Assembly (NCBI GenBank): GCA_037176705.1
Contig: CM073896.1
Span: forward strand, 27,354,708-27,418,707
Length of the DNA stretch: 64,000 bases
Source of the DNA: Molossus alvarezi
Lineage: Eukaryota; Chordata; Mammalia; Chiroptera; Molossidae
Direction of reading: 5' to 3'
Shown: positions 1 to 12,648 of the stretch, one piece after another
How the letters are laid out: each line of letters starts with the position of its first letter
Position numbering within the stretch: position 1 is the stretch's first letter
Notes under the pieces: model-generated
The model's input: the letters and a program-made list of their open reading frames with translations, nothing else
The model's database searches: none
Told to the model about the DNA's origin: nothing
Translations under genes and position numbers: made by a program

Positions 1-243
1 ATTGATTATGTTATTTGGTTAGTTTATGAATAAACTTTTATAGACCTCTCAGACAGAACCTGGCACCCTATCCCATTTCTTCACAGTGCTGTGTTTTGCG
101 CAGTATTCATTTAAATTTAAACTAAACATGAATATCATCATTTTGAGACTGTCTTTAAAACATTTTTTGGGATGCAAGAGGCTTCGGCAGTTTTCTTTGT
201 AGAAACCTTAGACGGCATTTATTTATTAAAAAATATTTCTTTC

Positions 244-499
244 CCCTGGCCAGTTTGGCTCAGCGGTTAGAGCATCGGCCTGCGGCCCAGAGAGACCCGG
301 GTTCGGTTCCCGCTAAGGGCACGTACCTCAGTTGCAGTTTGTCCCTGGCCCTGGTTGGGGTCATGTGGGTGGCAGCCAGTCGATGTGTCTCTCTCATATC
401 GATGTTTCTCTCTCTCTCCCTCCCTCTTTTCCTCCCGCCCTATCTGAAGATGAATGCAAAAAAGTATCCTCAAGTGAGGATAAAAATATATATATATAA
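244..499 (+). mobile_element. Ves SINE, full length, GGTTCGGTTCC type
   Basis: CCCTGGCCAGTTTGGCTCAG head with A box TGGCTCAGCGG and B-box-like GGTTCGGTTCC, CT-rich middle, and 3' end TCCTCAAGTGAGGATAAAA. Confidence 0.93.
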
Positions 500-776
500 T
501 CACCTGAATGGCTTTTGGGCAGTCTCTTAATCCTAAAAGGCATTGTATGTTTGTAAGAGATTGATTGAGTCTGGGATATTGCTCTAAGTAATCAGATAAA
601 AACAAGGAAGAAAAAAAGGTTAAAGAAAAAGAGGAGGAAGTGAATTCTCCATGTGGCTTGTTTTCTCATCCACACAGATCATCGGAACTGAACAGTACAG
701 TGAATTTATGACATGGGATTTTAAAATACTATTTTTGCTGCTTAATATTTGATCATTCTACTTCCTAGAATATATA

Positions 777-902
777 GGGTGTGGCAAAAGTAGAGGTACA
801 GTTGTTCATATGGAAAATAATACAATATTTAATAAATAATAATACAAGAAGAAACTCTGTTTCACATACTCACAACTGTAAACCTACTTTTGCTCCACCC
901 TG
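777..902. mobile_element. Mariner-like MITE
   Basis: About 126 bp with inverted ends. The left end GGGTGTGGCAAAAGTAG and the complement of the right end GGGTGGAGCAAAAGTAG continue into TACAGTTGT on both sides, and similarity runs for about 40 bases inward. AT-rich centre, no coding sequence. TA lies at the left flank and the right flank is degraded. Confidence 0.8.
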
Positions 903-1189
903 AATTCTTGATTCATGAGTTTCTTCAGAGAAGTGGACTCTCGTGGTTAAACAGTTTTCTCTCTTTAAATATTACTTGGTAATCAAACTTTGACTCCCCT
1001 TTAGTTTAATCATCTAGAATGGTTTACTTTGGATATAGCATCTTTCTAATTGGCTCTTATTTCATCACAGCTTTTAGTTCTCCCCTTTTCCTTAGGTGCC
1101 AAACGAAGCCATTGAAAATATGCACAATAACTTAACACAGTCTTGAAATGTAACTCTCACAGTCTGAGAGATGTAAAGCATGTTTTTTT

Positions 1190-1400
1190 CCCTAGTCAGT
1201 GTGGCTCAGTTGGTTGGGCATTGTCCTGTGCACCAGGAGGCCACTGGTTCGATACCCAGGCAGGACACATGCCAGGGTTTCAAGCTCCACCCTGGTTGGG
1301 GGAATGTAGATGGTGGCCGATCTGTTCTGCTCTCACATCGATGTTTGTCTCTCCCATTCCCTTCCTCTCTCTCTAAATATCAATAAAAATTCTTTAACAA
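1190..1400 (+). mobile_element. Ves SINE, GGTTCGATNCC type
   Basis: Head CCCTAGTCAGTGTGGCTCAG, B box GGTTCGATACCC, CT-rich segment, and 3' end ATCAATAAAAATT. Confidence 0.9.
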
Positions 1401-2951
1401 ACAACCCTCCTCCCCACCCCCCCAAAAACATGTTTTGGTTCAGGAGGGAATTCTATCATTGCTTCCTGCATTGCTTAGACAACAGGGATGAGAGTTGAGG
1501 GCTGGTGTGGGAACTGGGGCTGGGGTAATAACTTCCTGTTGACTTGTGTAGCTGGTCTTTTCTTAATGGTTTTTTAAGTTAGTTTGCATTTTTAGGGACA
1601 CTCTTAAATGTTTTCAACCACATTTGAAGCTCTTTGATATCAGTGATCCTGCGTTATAGCTTGATTACTTGAACTTAGGGCCTGTTTCTTTAAAATAAAG
1701 ATTAAAGCTATACAATTATATATGCCAAAGGTAAATACTGTGTATAATTTTTTTTCCCCAACAGTATACTCAGTCTTGGTACTCTGGCCGCTGTGAAATT
1801 GCCATGTATGATATACATATTTGACCAATTGGAGCCAATCATAATTCTTAACCTGTTATCCGGGGAATAACCGGGGAATTCCCTTTTTACTGTATGCAAC
1901 GTTTGACGTATTTATATGTCCTGCTTGGTTAACAGGTTAATATATATACTGAGCATTTTGATGTTTTTTTTATGGACATTACTTATTACTATACAATAGT
2001 AATTAAGTACTGATAGTAGTTAACTTAATATTATAAGATGACTTTTGTATTAACAGTATTGTTTCTCTCCATCCATCCATGTGAATAATTAAGACTTGAC
2101 CATATCTGTCTGTAATCTCCTACTTGGTGAGTTTAACGATTTACTTGGACCACACAGGAGAAGATCTGGAGTGAGGCTTCTGTGAACACTTTGCTTAGAC
2201 AGAGACTATGCTATTACATGCATTTATGACCTGTTATATACAGCTTCAAAGCATGCTATATTTAAAAAAAAAGTCGTTGCTTCAAGACTGGACTGAAGGG
2301 CTGCGTTTGCAGGATTAAGGAGGCAGGCTCCAGGGATGACCGCCAGGCCCGTCATTTAATAGCAGCGTGAAACCATTTCTGGCTGGGAAGAATGGCTCCT
2401 TTCTGCTCAAGGCTAAGTCTTTTTTGAAGCAGTTAGAGAAGCTGAGCACTAAGGTGGATGTTCTAATCTCAGAAGGCAAACCTTAAGAAGGGTTGTTGGG
2501 CTGGCTGCCCCTATGGTGTACGCCTGGTCCCTACACACACACAAAATCCCGGGTACAGCAGCAGCTCCATTTGGTATGTCATAGGCCTGCCGTGACATAG
2601 GACTGTTTGTTCTACAGCAACTCATTTTAAAGCTGCAATATGTTAAATGGGCAGCCCTTCATTGGGTGTGTTGGCAGTTTATCAACGGCAGGGTTGTGAT
2701 CCTGTCACTTCTCGTTAATGAAGCCTTTTTATTTAGCTTAGCAAATCATATCTCCTGTTAACATCCACTCTTTCACATGGTAAACTTGAAAGGGGTGTTT
2801 GTGACTTCCTATTAATTAGTAGCCATCAGGGTGCTTTGGTCCTCGCTTGTGATAGCCGCTTAGCTATATTTCTTTTACTCAGATGCAGCTTGTCTTAAAC
2901 TAGGAAAACTCCCAAATGATTAAAATAATCCTTTGTTCATTTATTTTTGAA

Positions 2952-2972
2952 ATATATATATATATATATATA

Positions 2973-3011
<39 letters not shown>

Positions 3012-3015
3012 TTTT
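2952..3015. repeat. (TA)n microsatellite followed by a T run
   Basis: About 50 bp of alternating TA with one GTG interruption, then about 13 T. Self-complementary. Confidence 0.95.
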
Positions 3016-3879
3016 AGCTATCCTCTTAGGGGACCATTTCCTCCAGTCTCCGGTTCACTTCCATTTTAACCTTCCTAGCAGGGGTTTTATCAGAGCATTT
3101 TACCTCTTCCCTGTGCAGCACTTTGACTTTTCAACACTGTTATTTCTGGACAGCCCAAAGAATAAATATTTTGTGTTTATGTTCCACATACATTTCTTAC
3201 ATGTAGCAAATTTAAGGACATCAGAGAATGGTCGAGCTGGAGAGGCTCCTACCCACTGTTGACAACATGCTCGTGTTATACCTGCAGAACTGATGTTAAA
3301 GGTGTGTTGCCTTATGTCATGAGTAGTGACAGCAGTGGGTTACTCCACACCTATGGCTGGTTCCTGACATGCCTTTTCCTTTCCCAAGCCCCTCTCCTCT
3401 ATACTGCTGCACTATTTCTGTGTCATTTTGTAAAATGCAGGCGATGCTTTGGTGGGACTGTAAATTGCTAAGTTTTTAGAGGGCTTTTTGGCAGCAGCTA
3501 GCATAATTAAAAATGCAAATAGATGACGAACGAGCAATTTCTATCTTTAAACTTATATTTTTGCTCTCTTGTATAAGGTATTTATTGCAAGCATTTTTTT
3601 AAAATAGTAAAACCATGGATGTTTATCAGTAGCGGTTTGGTTAAATTAATTTGGGCATATCGTTATGATAGTTATCTATAAAGAGAGGTTTCTCTGTGCT
3701 GATATTTGAATGTGAAAAGCAAGGTGCAAAGAGCATTATATAGAAAGATCTATCTCTGTGTATTTGCTTTTCTCATCTGTGCTTGTGTACACTTTTGTAT
3801 TCCCTTTGAAAATGTTCAAATTGTTAATGAATCTGTTAACTTTAGAGCTGTGTGTTGGAAGTATTAGATTTCTTTCTTT

Positions 3880-4148
3880 CATTTTTTTTTTTTTGTTTGT
3901 TTGTTTTTTATCCTCACCCGAGGATATTTTTCCATTTTTTGTACAGATAGAGTGGGAAGGAGAGAGAGGAAGGGAGAGAGAGACAGAAACATCGACGTGA
4001 AGGGACACATCGAGTGGCTGCCACCCGCACGACCAACCAGGGCCGGGGACAAACTGCAACCGAAGTATGTGCCCTTAGCGGGAACCGAACCCGGGTCTCT
4101 CCGGACCACAGGCCGATGCTCTAACCGCTGAGCCAAACTGGCCAGGGC
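3880..4148 (-). mobile_element. Ves SINE, full length, minus strand
   Basis: Poly-T, then ATCCTCACCCGAGGATA, purine-rich middle, ending CTGAGCCAAACTGGCCAGGGC. TSD TTTCTTTCTTTCATTT on both sides. Confidence 0.93.
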
Positions 4149-4295
4149 ATTTCTTTCTTTCATTTGATAAGGTTCAGCAGTTAGAATCTTTTGGCATCAC
4201 ATATATATTTTAATTATCATAAATATTAACACATAATTACTAATTACTTCAAAAGATACCCCCTCTTGTATTTTCCAGAGCATTTTAATCCTCAG

Positions 4296-4402
4296 GTCCT
4301 AGCCAGTTTGGCTCAGCTGTTGGCGTGTCAGCCTGCGGACCAGAGAGTCCCAGGTTCGGTTCCTGCTAGGGGCACGTACCCACACACAACACACAAAAAT
4401 AG
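4296..4402 (+). mobile_element. Head-only Ves element (tRNA-like head plus A-rich tail)
   Basis: An 85-nt tRNA-like head (A box TGGCTCAGCTG, B-box-like GGTTCGGTTCC) stops at GGCACGTACC and runs straight into a CA/A-rich tail. The CT-rich body and hairpin 3' end of normal Ves copies are absent. The 8-bp TSD ATCCTCAG lies at 4288-4295 and 4403-4410. Confidence 0.85.
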
Positions 4403-4902
4403 ATCCTCAGTATTCTTTACATCTAAACTGCTTATTTGTGTTCAGTGTCTGTGTTGAGCTGAGCTTTATGTCATGTCTTTGGGGGTTTTAGAAGCAGTAG
4501 TAGGATATGGATGCTATCTATCCTTAAGTCTAGTTGGCAGCCCATAGGCAGGAGTTGATAATGGGGTTCGTTTGGTAAGGGCTGCTGCATAGGAAAAGGT
4601 TCATGAAACCAGGTAGATAGATGGTCATGCAAACAGATGACGGCACTGTTGGGGAGGTTTTTTGTAATTGGAGGGAGACTTTTTTTTTTCCTAGGAGAAA
4701 AAGGGGGGATTAAGCATGATGTCCTCCCTAGCATCTTGAAGAAACAGTTTGACTGTTAGAGGATGGTTAGTTTTCTCGAGAACTTGAAGCCCAGGAAGGA
4801 ATGTTTCCATTTCTGTATGGTTTAAGGGTGTTGTAAAGCCTTTGGAGTATTGGAATATTGAAAGAAAAACTTAAGAGAAGCCAGATTGAGGACTCTTTGG
4901 TT

Positions 4903-5101
4903 TAAAAAATTTTTTTCTTTATCGATTTTAGAGAGAGAGGAAAGGAGAGGGAGAGAGATAGTAACACCAGTGAGAGAGAACATCGATTGGCTGCCTCCTG
5001 TGTGTCCCCCACTGGGGATTTGGCCTACAACCTGGGCATGTGCCCTGACCAGGAATCGAACCAGCAACCAGTGCTCAACCAATGAGCCACACCAGCCAGG
5101 C
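4903..5101 (-). mobile_element. Ves SINE, minus strand
   Basis: TCGATTTTAGAGAGAGAGG through GAATCGAACCAGCAACC to ATGAGCCACACCAGCCAGG. TSD near TGAGGACTNTTT. Confidence 0.92.
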
Positions 5102-6975
5102 TGAGGACTATTTTGTTAGGATGGCTTGATGTGAGGAAAGCTGAGATAGAGAACATAGGTTGATAGGGCAAAAGCAGCCCTGGAAATGAAGGAGCCCTGG
5201 GGTTCAGGAGGAAAACAAGTGATTTGGTGCCTGACTGGTAGAACCCACCAAATGAAAAACTACTACTTGACATCCTGGGTACTCTTTATAGGAGAGACTG
5301 ATAAGATTCTTAAGGCATTTTCTAAACCAAAGTATGTTTACCAATATTTAATGTATTAGAAATTAAAAACAATTTGTTTAGTTAAAAAATAATAAATCGA
5401 TAACATTTTAAGAATGAAGGCTATGTATAGTTTTCTAAAAAAAAGAGTGATAAGGGTGGCATGGTTTTACATTTTCATCTCTTTAATATCTCTTTTAATA
5501 ATTCTTTAATAGAAGTCAGCTGTTTTCTTATATTGCACCAGGCTGCAGGAGATCATATAACTTTTGGGAAGCTCTAAGGTACATTATGAGAGAATGAGAG
5601 AGAAAGAGGTACTGTTTTGACTTCCTGGATCTATGAGAAGGTCTCAGACACCCTCAGGGGTTCCCAAATCCCACTTGAGAACTGGTGGACTGATAGCTTT
5701 CAGGGACAAATAGGAGGAGGCTCATTTGAGCCATAAAAGGATAGTCATCATTCCAGGGGAAGTATAAATTTAAGAATAACCACATGTAATTCCAGTAATT
5801 GAAGGTGAGATTGTGCTGGATGTTGAAGACTTGAGTGCTGTGACCAGGTGCTGTCACTAGCAAGTTTCACCATGGTCCGAGTCCTAGGTCTTACTTTGCT
5901 TTCCTGAACATTGAGGCTGTGCACTAGCTCTCAGTAGTTTCTTGGGGCACTAGCATTCTATGATTTATTCATGTATTTTTTATAGTGCTCTCAACACTTC
6001 ACTTTCTATAAATACACACATGCCCACACATCTACGTACGCACATTTGGAGCACTTTGGAAGGTCACATGAGCTAAAAATGCACCTTGGAGTAGTTCACC
6101 TAAGCATTTTCTTTTTCCTACATGGGTTTCATTGTCCTAGTTTGTTTCTTAAATAGAAATTGACTAAATGGTACTGTGGGTGTATATAGAATCTTAACCT
6201 CTTTTGTCAGCTGTTGAACACACCTGCACTTAAAAAAACAACACATTTCCACTGCATTTATTTCCTCTCCTAATTAGTCATGGGGTTAGGTGGGTAAGGA
6301 GGAGGAAGGTGAGATATCATCCAAACCACCATTGTCAGGTAGGGACTCCACTTGTCGGTTCCAGGTTGCTGTGTTTGTTGGGAAAATGCCATGGTAGTGC
6401 CTTCTTCCTTTAAAATGCAAATTGGGGTTGTTGGTGGTGAGTGGGTGCCCATTTATTTCTCTGTATATGATTCCACATTTAATATTCTGATAGAATGGAT
6501 ATCTTTCAAGTTTCAAATATGCTTGTTTAGATATTTTGTGCATTTAATATGGGAGTAACAAATTCCTGAATATTATCTTTTTAAATATTGAGACCTGACC
6601 TGAATGAGACATACCTTATCAATGACATCTAGCATTCTTAAAGATAATTTATTTCTATTTAAAATTAAATTCCCTTTGCTAAGTTACCTATGGTGGGTGG
6701 GAGAGGATTATTGATATTGTGGAATTTCAGGTTGCAAGAAACTTACTTTTCTGAAAACTCTGAAATCCTTGAGGGCAAAGGGACACTTTTATGTTGCGAT
6801 AGTTCCTTCTACACCATACCTTAATATTTATTGAGTGAATGACAGTAAAACTTTTATTCCTTTCAAATAAAAAAATTCAGGATAAGAAATCATCATTTTT
6901 TAAATTTTGGAAATCCCTATAGCTGTAAAAATGAAATCAAACCGAGAACACCTCTGCCTTGTTTAAAAGAAGGAA

Positions 6976-7050
6976 GCAATATATATATATGTGTGTGTGT
7001 GTATATGTATGTATCTATATATGTATATGTATATATGTGTATATATAAAA
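6976..7050. repeat. Compound TA/TG microsatellite
   Basis: Alternating (TA)n, (TG)n and TATG blocks over about 75 bp. Confidence 0.95.
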
Positions 7051-7099
7051 TTGAGATGATATCCAGTAGTGTTACTTTGTTTGTTTTTATATTTCATAC

Positions 7100-7310
7100 T
7101 TTATTTTTTTTTCTTCATTGATTTTAGAGAGAGGAAGGGAGAGGGGGAGAGAGAGAAACATCAGTGAGAGAGAATGTCGATTGGCCACCTCCTGCATGCC
7201 CCCCACTGGGGATTTGGCCCACAACTTGGGCTCGTGTCCTGTCCGGGAATCTAACCAGTGACCTCTTGGTGCATGGGTCGACGCTCAACCAATGAGCCAC
7301 ACCAGCTGGG
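7100..7310 (-). mobile_element. Ves SINE, minus strand
   Basis: TTCATTGATTTTAGAGAGAGG to ATGAGCCACACCAGCTGGG. TSD ATATTTCATA. Confidence 0.93.
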
Positions 7311-8227
7311 TTATATTTCATAACTTTCAAGTATCTCTGGGTAAGGTTATCTCTAAAAGCAAAGGGCTGTTTTGAGAAGTAAAGTCTGGAGGGCAGCCGT
7401 ATCTGTTTATATAATTCCACATTGAAATAAAAAACAAAAATGTAAGGGAGGAAGAGTTACTATGCAATTCACAGTACCAAGGCTTAAATTGGGTCCACCT
7501 GTAAGATTTATTGGTATATAATGGACCCCCGATCTGAAAAGCCTAAATAAGGTGTACATGCTTCAGAAGAGCACAGAGAGGGAGTTAATGTCAGTTTTCC
7601 TGTGGCTTCTGTTTGATAAATGAAAATGAGATCCTCTGAGGAGATTTAAAAAACATATTCACTGCCCTCGGGGATACCAATATCAGATGAAGAGAGATCG
7701 AAGTTAGTGTTTGAATAAGAATTTCAAACATTATATGCTTCCCCGAACTAAATTTAAAATTTAGTTTTAAGCTTTTAGTGTAACTTATTTTGAATAAGTT
7801 GAGTTTTTCCAATGTGTAAGTTCATTTGCTAAGAGGGATTCCAAGTAATTGGAAGTACTTTTTCATTCTCACACTACCTGCATGGCAACAAGTTAACTTG
7901 AGTAAAGACGAGGATGATGACTTAGAGGCTTTGAAAGCCTTCCTGAAATTCCACTGGTATTTCAGGAAAGCAGATGGGGCTGTAGTCCATTGGGAAATAA
8001 GGGTGGGGGGAGAATGTGTACTCAAGGTTGCAGGTTCACAATGAAGCAAGTTGATACTTGCTCATTCAGTGTAGCTGAGCTGCTCTTGGGCTGTACCATC
8101 TGGGGTCTTGAAGTGGCCCTTACATGACCTGACAGTTTAGTGGTAGAAAAGTACCAGCGGTAGATAAGCTGGGAGGAAGGAATAAAGTAACTCTTGTGTT
8201 TTAGAACTTCATTGTTACACCTCAGGT

Positions 8228-8370
8228 TAAGAACTCAGGGTCCTTATTCAAGTCACCCAGACTCTCCAAGCTTCAAAGCTTCTGACTGACCTCAAAATGG
8301 GCATAATGATACCTATGATGAAAAGCTAATTAGGATGCTATTGTAAAGCTCTCATTAACAGTAGCTATGT
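8228..8370 (-). repeat. MIR SINE relic, minus strand
   Basis: Degenerate match to the reverse MIR consensus: ATTCAAGTCACC..., CTCAAAATGGGCATAATGATACC, then GTAAAGCTCTC. Confidence 0.7.
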
Positions 8371-9904
8371 GCTTTTCTCATTCTTGCATCAGAATTCCTT
8401 GGAAAACTGAAGATACTTGCTAATGTTAATAAGATTTTTTTATGAGGAATTATTTGACTTTAAGGCTTTATTTCTACCATATTTAGAAATCTTTGAATTT
8501 TGCATAAAGATAGATTTGTTCTGTGTACCACAGACCCCTTGGACAACTCTAGGTTGAAAGGCAAAGGCTTGGCTTAGATTTGTTTGGGAGACGTCTCACA
8601 GCTTTTGGGAAAGCAAAGAGAATGGAAAACTAAAGAGCTTAGATTTCTCTTTCTGGTGATAAATAGAGCCCTTTCAGGGTTTTCTAATACTTAATGGATT
8701 TCTTGCCCAACTGTGTGTCTCTTGTTTGGTGTATTAGGTCTGTAAAGCTTAGTCTAGCCAGAAGGGACTTGGGTGTGGTGAGGTAATTAGAGGCTCTCAA
8801 TAGATGATGCACTAATTAGTGATCCACATCCCTTTCAAACTGGGGTGTTGGCTGCCTGGAGGAACAGGAGTTACTATTAAGCACCAGTGACTAAGAATTA
8901 ATCTTATTTAGCTGGAAGTGGGGGTAGATATTGTAATTAAATGTGAGAGACACAGTGATCAGACTTGAAAACGTAGGCCTTCTAGATTATTTTCAGTTTT
9001 TCCGACCCAGAGGGTGGAGTGGAGGGTAGAGTTACAACATTTTGTTGTGTATTGGAGGAGACCCGGGTTGCAGCCATGCTGTGACCCTGAGTGTCTTAGG
9101 AGAGCACATCATTCCAGGGTCTCTGTGTTCTATCTTGGTGAATGGGACACAAGCACAGGGTTGCTTTTCACCTTTGAAGATCTGCTTCGCTGATGTTAAA
9201 ACCAGGAGAAGGGGTGGATGCTGTTACCAATGACTTTATTTTCTTGTTTAGAAGTAATAGGTGGACTTTTTGTGGGCAGTTGTTTGGAGACGGAGGTGAA
9301 AAACTTTAAAAAGCTGCTATGCGATGTGTTAGGCTCTGTACTCTCAGATGTCTGTCATAATTGGGTAATAATTAGCACTTTAGAAGGCCATTATGATAGT
9401 TTTTAATAGTTCTTCCGCCCTTCACTTTACATGACATCATCACCTGTGAGGACATTTTGTGCACCTATCAAGGGAGAAAATGATCAAGTTTTGGTTTTAA
9501 GAACCTAATTGTTAAGTCTTAATTAAATGATACCTATTAGGTTGTAATTATATCTATCCATAAAAAAGGATGATAGAAGATTTGATTGCCACATTTCCTA
9601 AAGCAGTTTTTTAAGATGAAGAATTTTAATTACATATGTGTGCTTGGAAACCATTTTAAGCCATTGGAGGGAAAAATGGACAAGACATATTGAAAAGGAA
9701 CAGTGTCCACCTAGATATATAGCTCACAGCTTGTGGTTTTGGAAGGATAGGAACAGCAAAATTGGACTCTTCTATCTTCCTCCCACCCCCACCCAGGCTA
9801 CTGTATCAGTATCTCTTCATTTTATGTGAAATGTTACAATAACATCTATCAGATGTCAAAAGGACATAGCATAGGAGTGATTCTGTTAGCATCCCTTGGA
9901 AGCT

Positions 9905-10080
9905 TTTTCTTTGTGCTGGGCACTGATCTCAAGTTCTCAGAACTCTGAGGTATAGGTAGTTAAACTTCCCCCATTTTAAGGGAAGAAGCTGCTGCACAGA
10001 GAGGTTGACGGGAACAGCCCAGGCACCATCAGTGGCGGAGCTGAAATTTCACGCAGCCTGGCTCCAGAGCGCACGGTTGT
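9905..10080 (+). repeat. MIR SINE relic, plus strand
   Basis: TGTGCTGGGCACTGATCTC, then CCCATTTTAAGG, GCACAGAGAGGTTGA, GTGGCGGAGCTGAAATTTCA and CTGGCTCCAGAGC, in the order of the MIR consensus. Confidence 0.85.
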
Positions 10081-12573
10081 AACGGTACTGGAATCATGTG
10101 TCCAGGTATCACACCCAAACTGTGCATCAGTTGGAGTACTGTTTGGCTTTTGTAACTTTTTTAAGCGTTCATTTTTATGAACCGTCTCCTTGGATAAAAG
10201 TAACCTTGTAGGATTTAGACACATTTGAGTTAGAACTGTGTATGTAGGAGATGGATAAAGGACAGCTCTGAAACCTTCTGTGGCTCCCTACGGGACAGAT
10301 TTCAGCAACTTGGAGGTCAGTGTTGCCTTCATGAGATAGCGGAATAATATTTTTTCCCTTGAATGTGGTCAGTGAATTCCTAGCCCATACTTTTTATTTA
10401 ATCACATATCTCATTATGGCAATCGTAAATCCTACACAATATCCTTTTTTATCTCTTTGCATCCCGTCTTTTATTAGTTCTGCCTCCCCGCCCCCAGCAC
10501 CCCAACTTTCCGTTTTCAGTTCCCAATGCCTTGCATTCTGGGCTCATTTAAGTGTGTTTTGCATGAGATTAATCTTACAACATGAAGATGACTCACACAT
10601 TCTTTCACTTCGTATGTATTTGGGTTTATGCTTCTCCTGTGGTGTGTTACAGACCTAGGGATCATGCATTTACTTTGGGCTCTGTTTTAAGATTTAACTT
10701 AATTATTTTTAGAAAAGAGGTCTCTCTTGAAGTGCTTTTGTTACTTGCATTTTTAAAAAACATGCTCGTGGTTTATTTAACAGAGGAGATGGATGTTCAC
10801 TTTTGGTTTCAAACAAAAAGTAAGATTTATGCTGGATTTTGGCTCATTTTTTTCTCAAAACGTAAACTGTTCAAATCCTATTGTTAGCAGCCTAGGGAAG
10901 AGCTGGACAGATTGTATCCATTATATAAATTAGGACATTGAAGCATAAAGGTCAGGTTAATTCAGACTGTGTCCACTTAGCTTAATTGACTACCACGTCA
11001 TGCTTGTGGGTTGGACTCGACATCAACCAACTTTGCTTTCCATCATCCCATTCCTCATTCTTTATGATTTGCTCTCTGTCAGATACATCCTTCCTATTGG
11101 CCATAAACAGAATGGGGTTAGAGTGAGTGGATAAGCAAACCTACATTCCTTCTCTAGTACCTTTCACATATTTGTGATACTACTCTTTGTTTTGCAGAGA
11201 CTTAATTCTAGAACTGTGATTAAATAGCTTCTCATTCAGGGAACCAAATCTGTAGCTAGATTTGGACAATGACAGTGTCAAGGTGCCCTGAGGATGGTAA
11301 ACCCTGAATACCTTACCTATTGAAAATCATACCTAGTAAGGTAACTCATGGGTCTTTGGACCATAATGATTATATAGCAGAATCATGTTCTGGCAACTTT
11401 GTGGGTTTACTGTTAGAGTGGAAGCTGTTTTTGTCTTTTGGCAGTATTTTGCTTTCATCAAGATGATCTCAGCTTTCATTAGGTTTTCATCTAATTGAAA
11501 AGATTGATTTTCTAGTAGGTGAGTCTTTTTATGCAATGTCTCAAAGGACAGAGTATGGGTCAAATCACTCTTCAAATGGATGGTAATTGTGAAGAAGAGG
11601 CTTTTAAAATGGAGATAGCAAGTTACCCAGAGCTTATTGGAACTAAGAGCTTTTATATGTAATAAGCTTCCACGTTTGTAAATACCCGGAACCTTAATAA
11701 CCCAGTGAAAGCCCTGAGACCTGGCTTGAACCAGAATTATGCTTTTACTTTTATTACCCTTCTAACACGAGTGTTTTATAGTAGGCACTCCCTGTAGTAG
11801 GACATAGAAAGTTTATCATTCTTCTCTTGATTGTTGAAGTATATTCCTCTTTTTAGTTCAGTTTCCTGTCAAATTAAGACTCAATAGAAAATTTAAGGAC
11901 AAAATGAGTACACTTCCTTTGTATGATATTCCACAACCTGGTGGGAAAAAATAGTAAGTCATTTAAGCATTTTCCGCAATCTGTAAGTGAGTGGTGGTGC
12001 CACAGAGCAGGTTGTGAAGAGGAGTAAGTATTAAAAACTATTGCTTAGCTCTTGGAAATACTTCCCTGGAAATGATAAATAGCAATAAATTGGCTTTCAG
12101 AGAGACATTGCCATTAAATGTCTAGTTTTTGTGTCAGCTTTGTAATGAACAAAGGAATGTTGTTCTTTCTTAACTACGAGAAATCATGAGATTTTAAATT
12201 CCATCATAAGATGTTCTCTATTTTATAAGTCCTACTCTCTTTAGGGTCATTTTATATGCTATTAGCGACTATGAATCTATTATTGTTCAGTAGTTAAAAT
12301 GCTGTCTTGTTAGTGTCTTAACTAGTCACTGGTAGGATCTTGAACGCTTAGAGAATCTTTTTATAAAATATAAACCAAATAAATTACTTAACTATGAGCC
12401 TGTTACTCTTATGTAATGTGAAGGTAGGGACTTAATTTGTTTTTAGGGTTGTTGGCTCAGAATATACTGCTTAGAAATGTGTTTTAATGTCTGAAGAGCA
12501 ATCATGTTATTTTACTCCTGGGGTTTATTTTGCTAGTTGTTGATTTACTGGGGTGTGTATACAAGTATCTTCT

Positions 12574-12583
12574 GAGAGAGAGA

Positions 12584-12643
<60 letters not shown>
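12574..12643. repeat. Compound (GA)(GT)n(GA)n microsatellite
   Basis: About 70 bp, with a GT block flanked by GA blocks. Strong purine bias on the plus strand. Confidence 0.97.
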
Positions 12644-12648
<5 letters not shown>

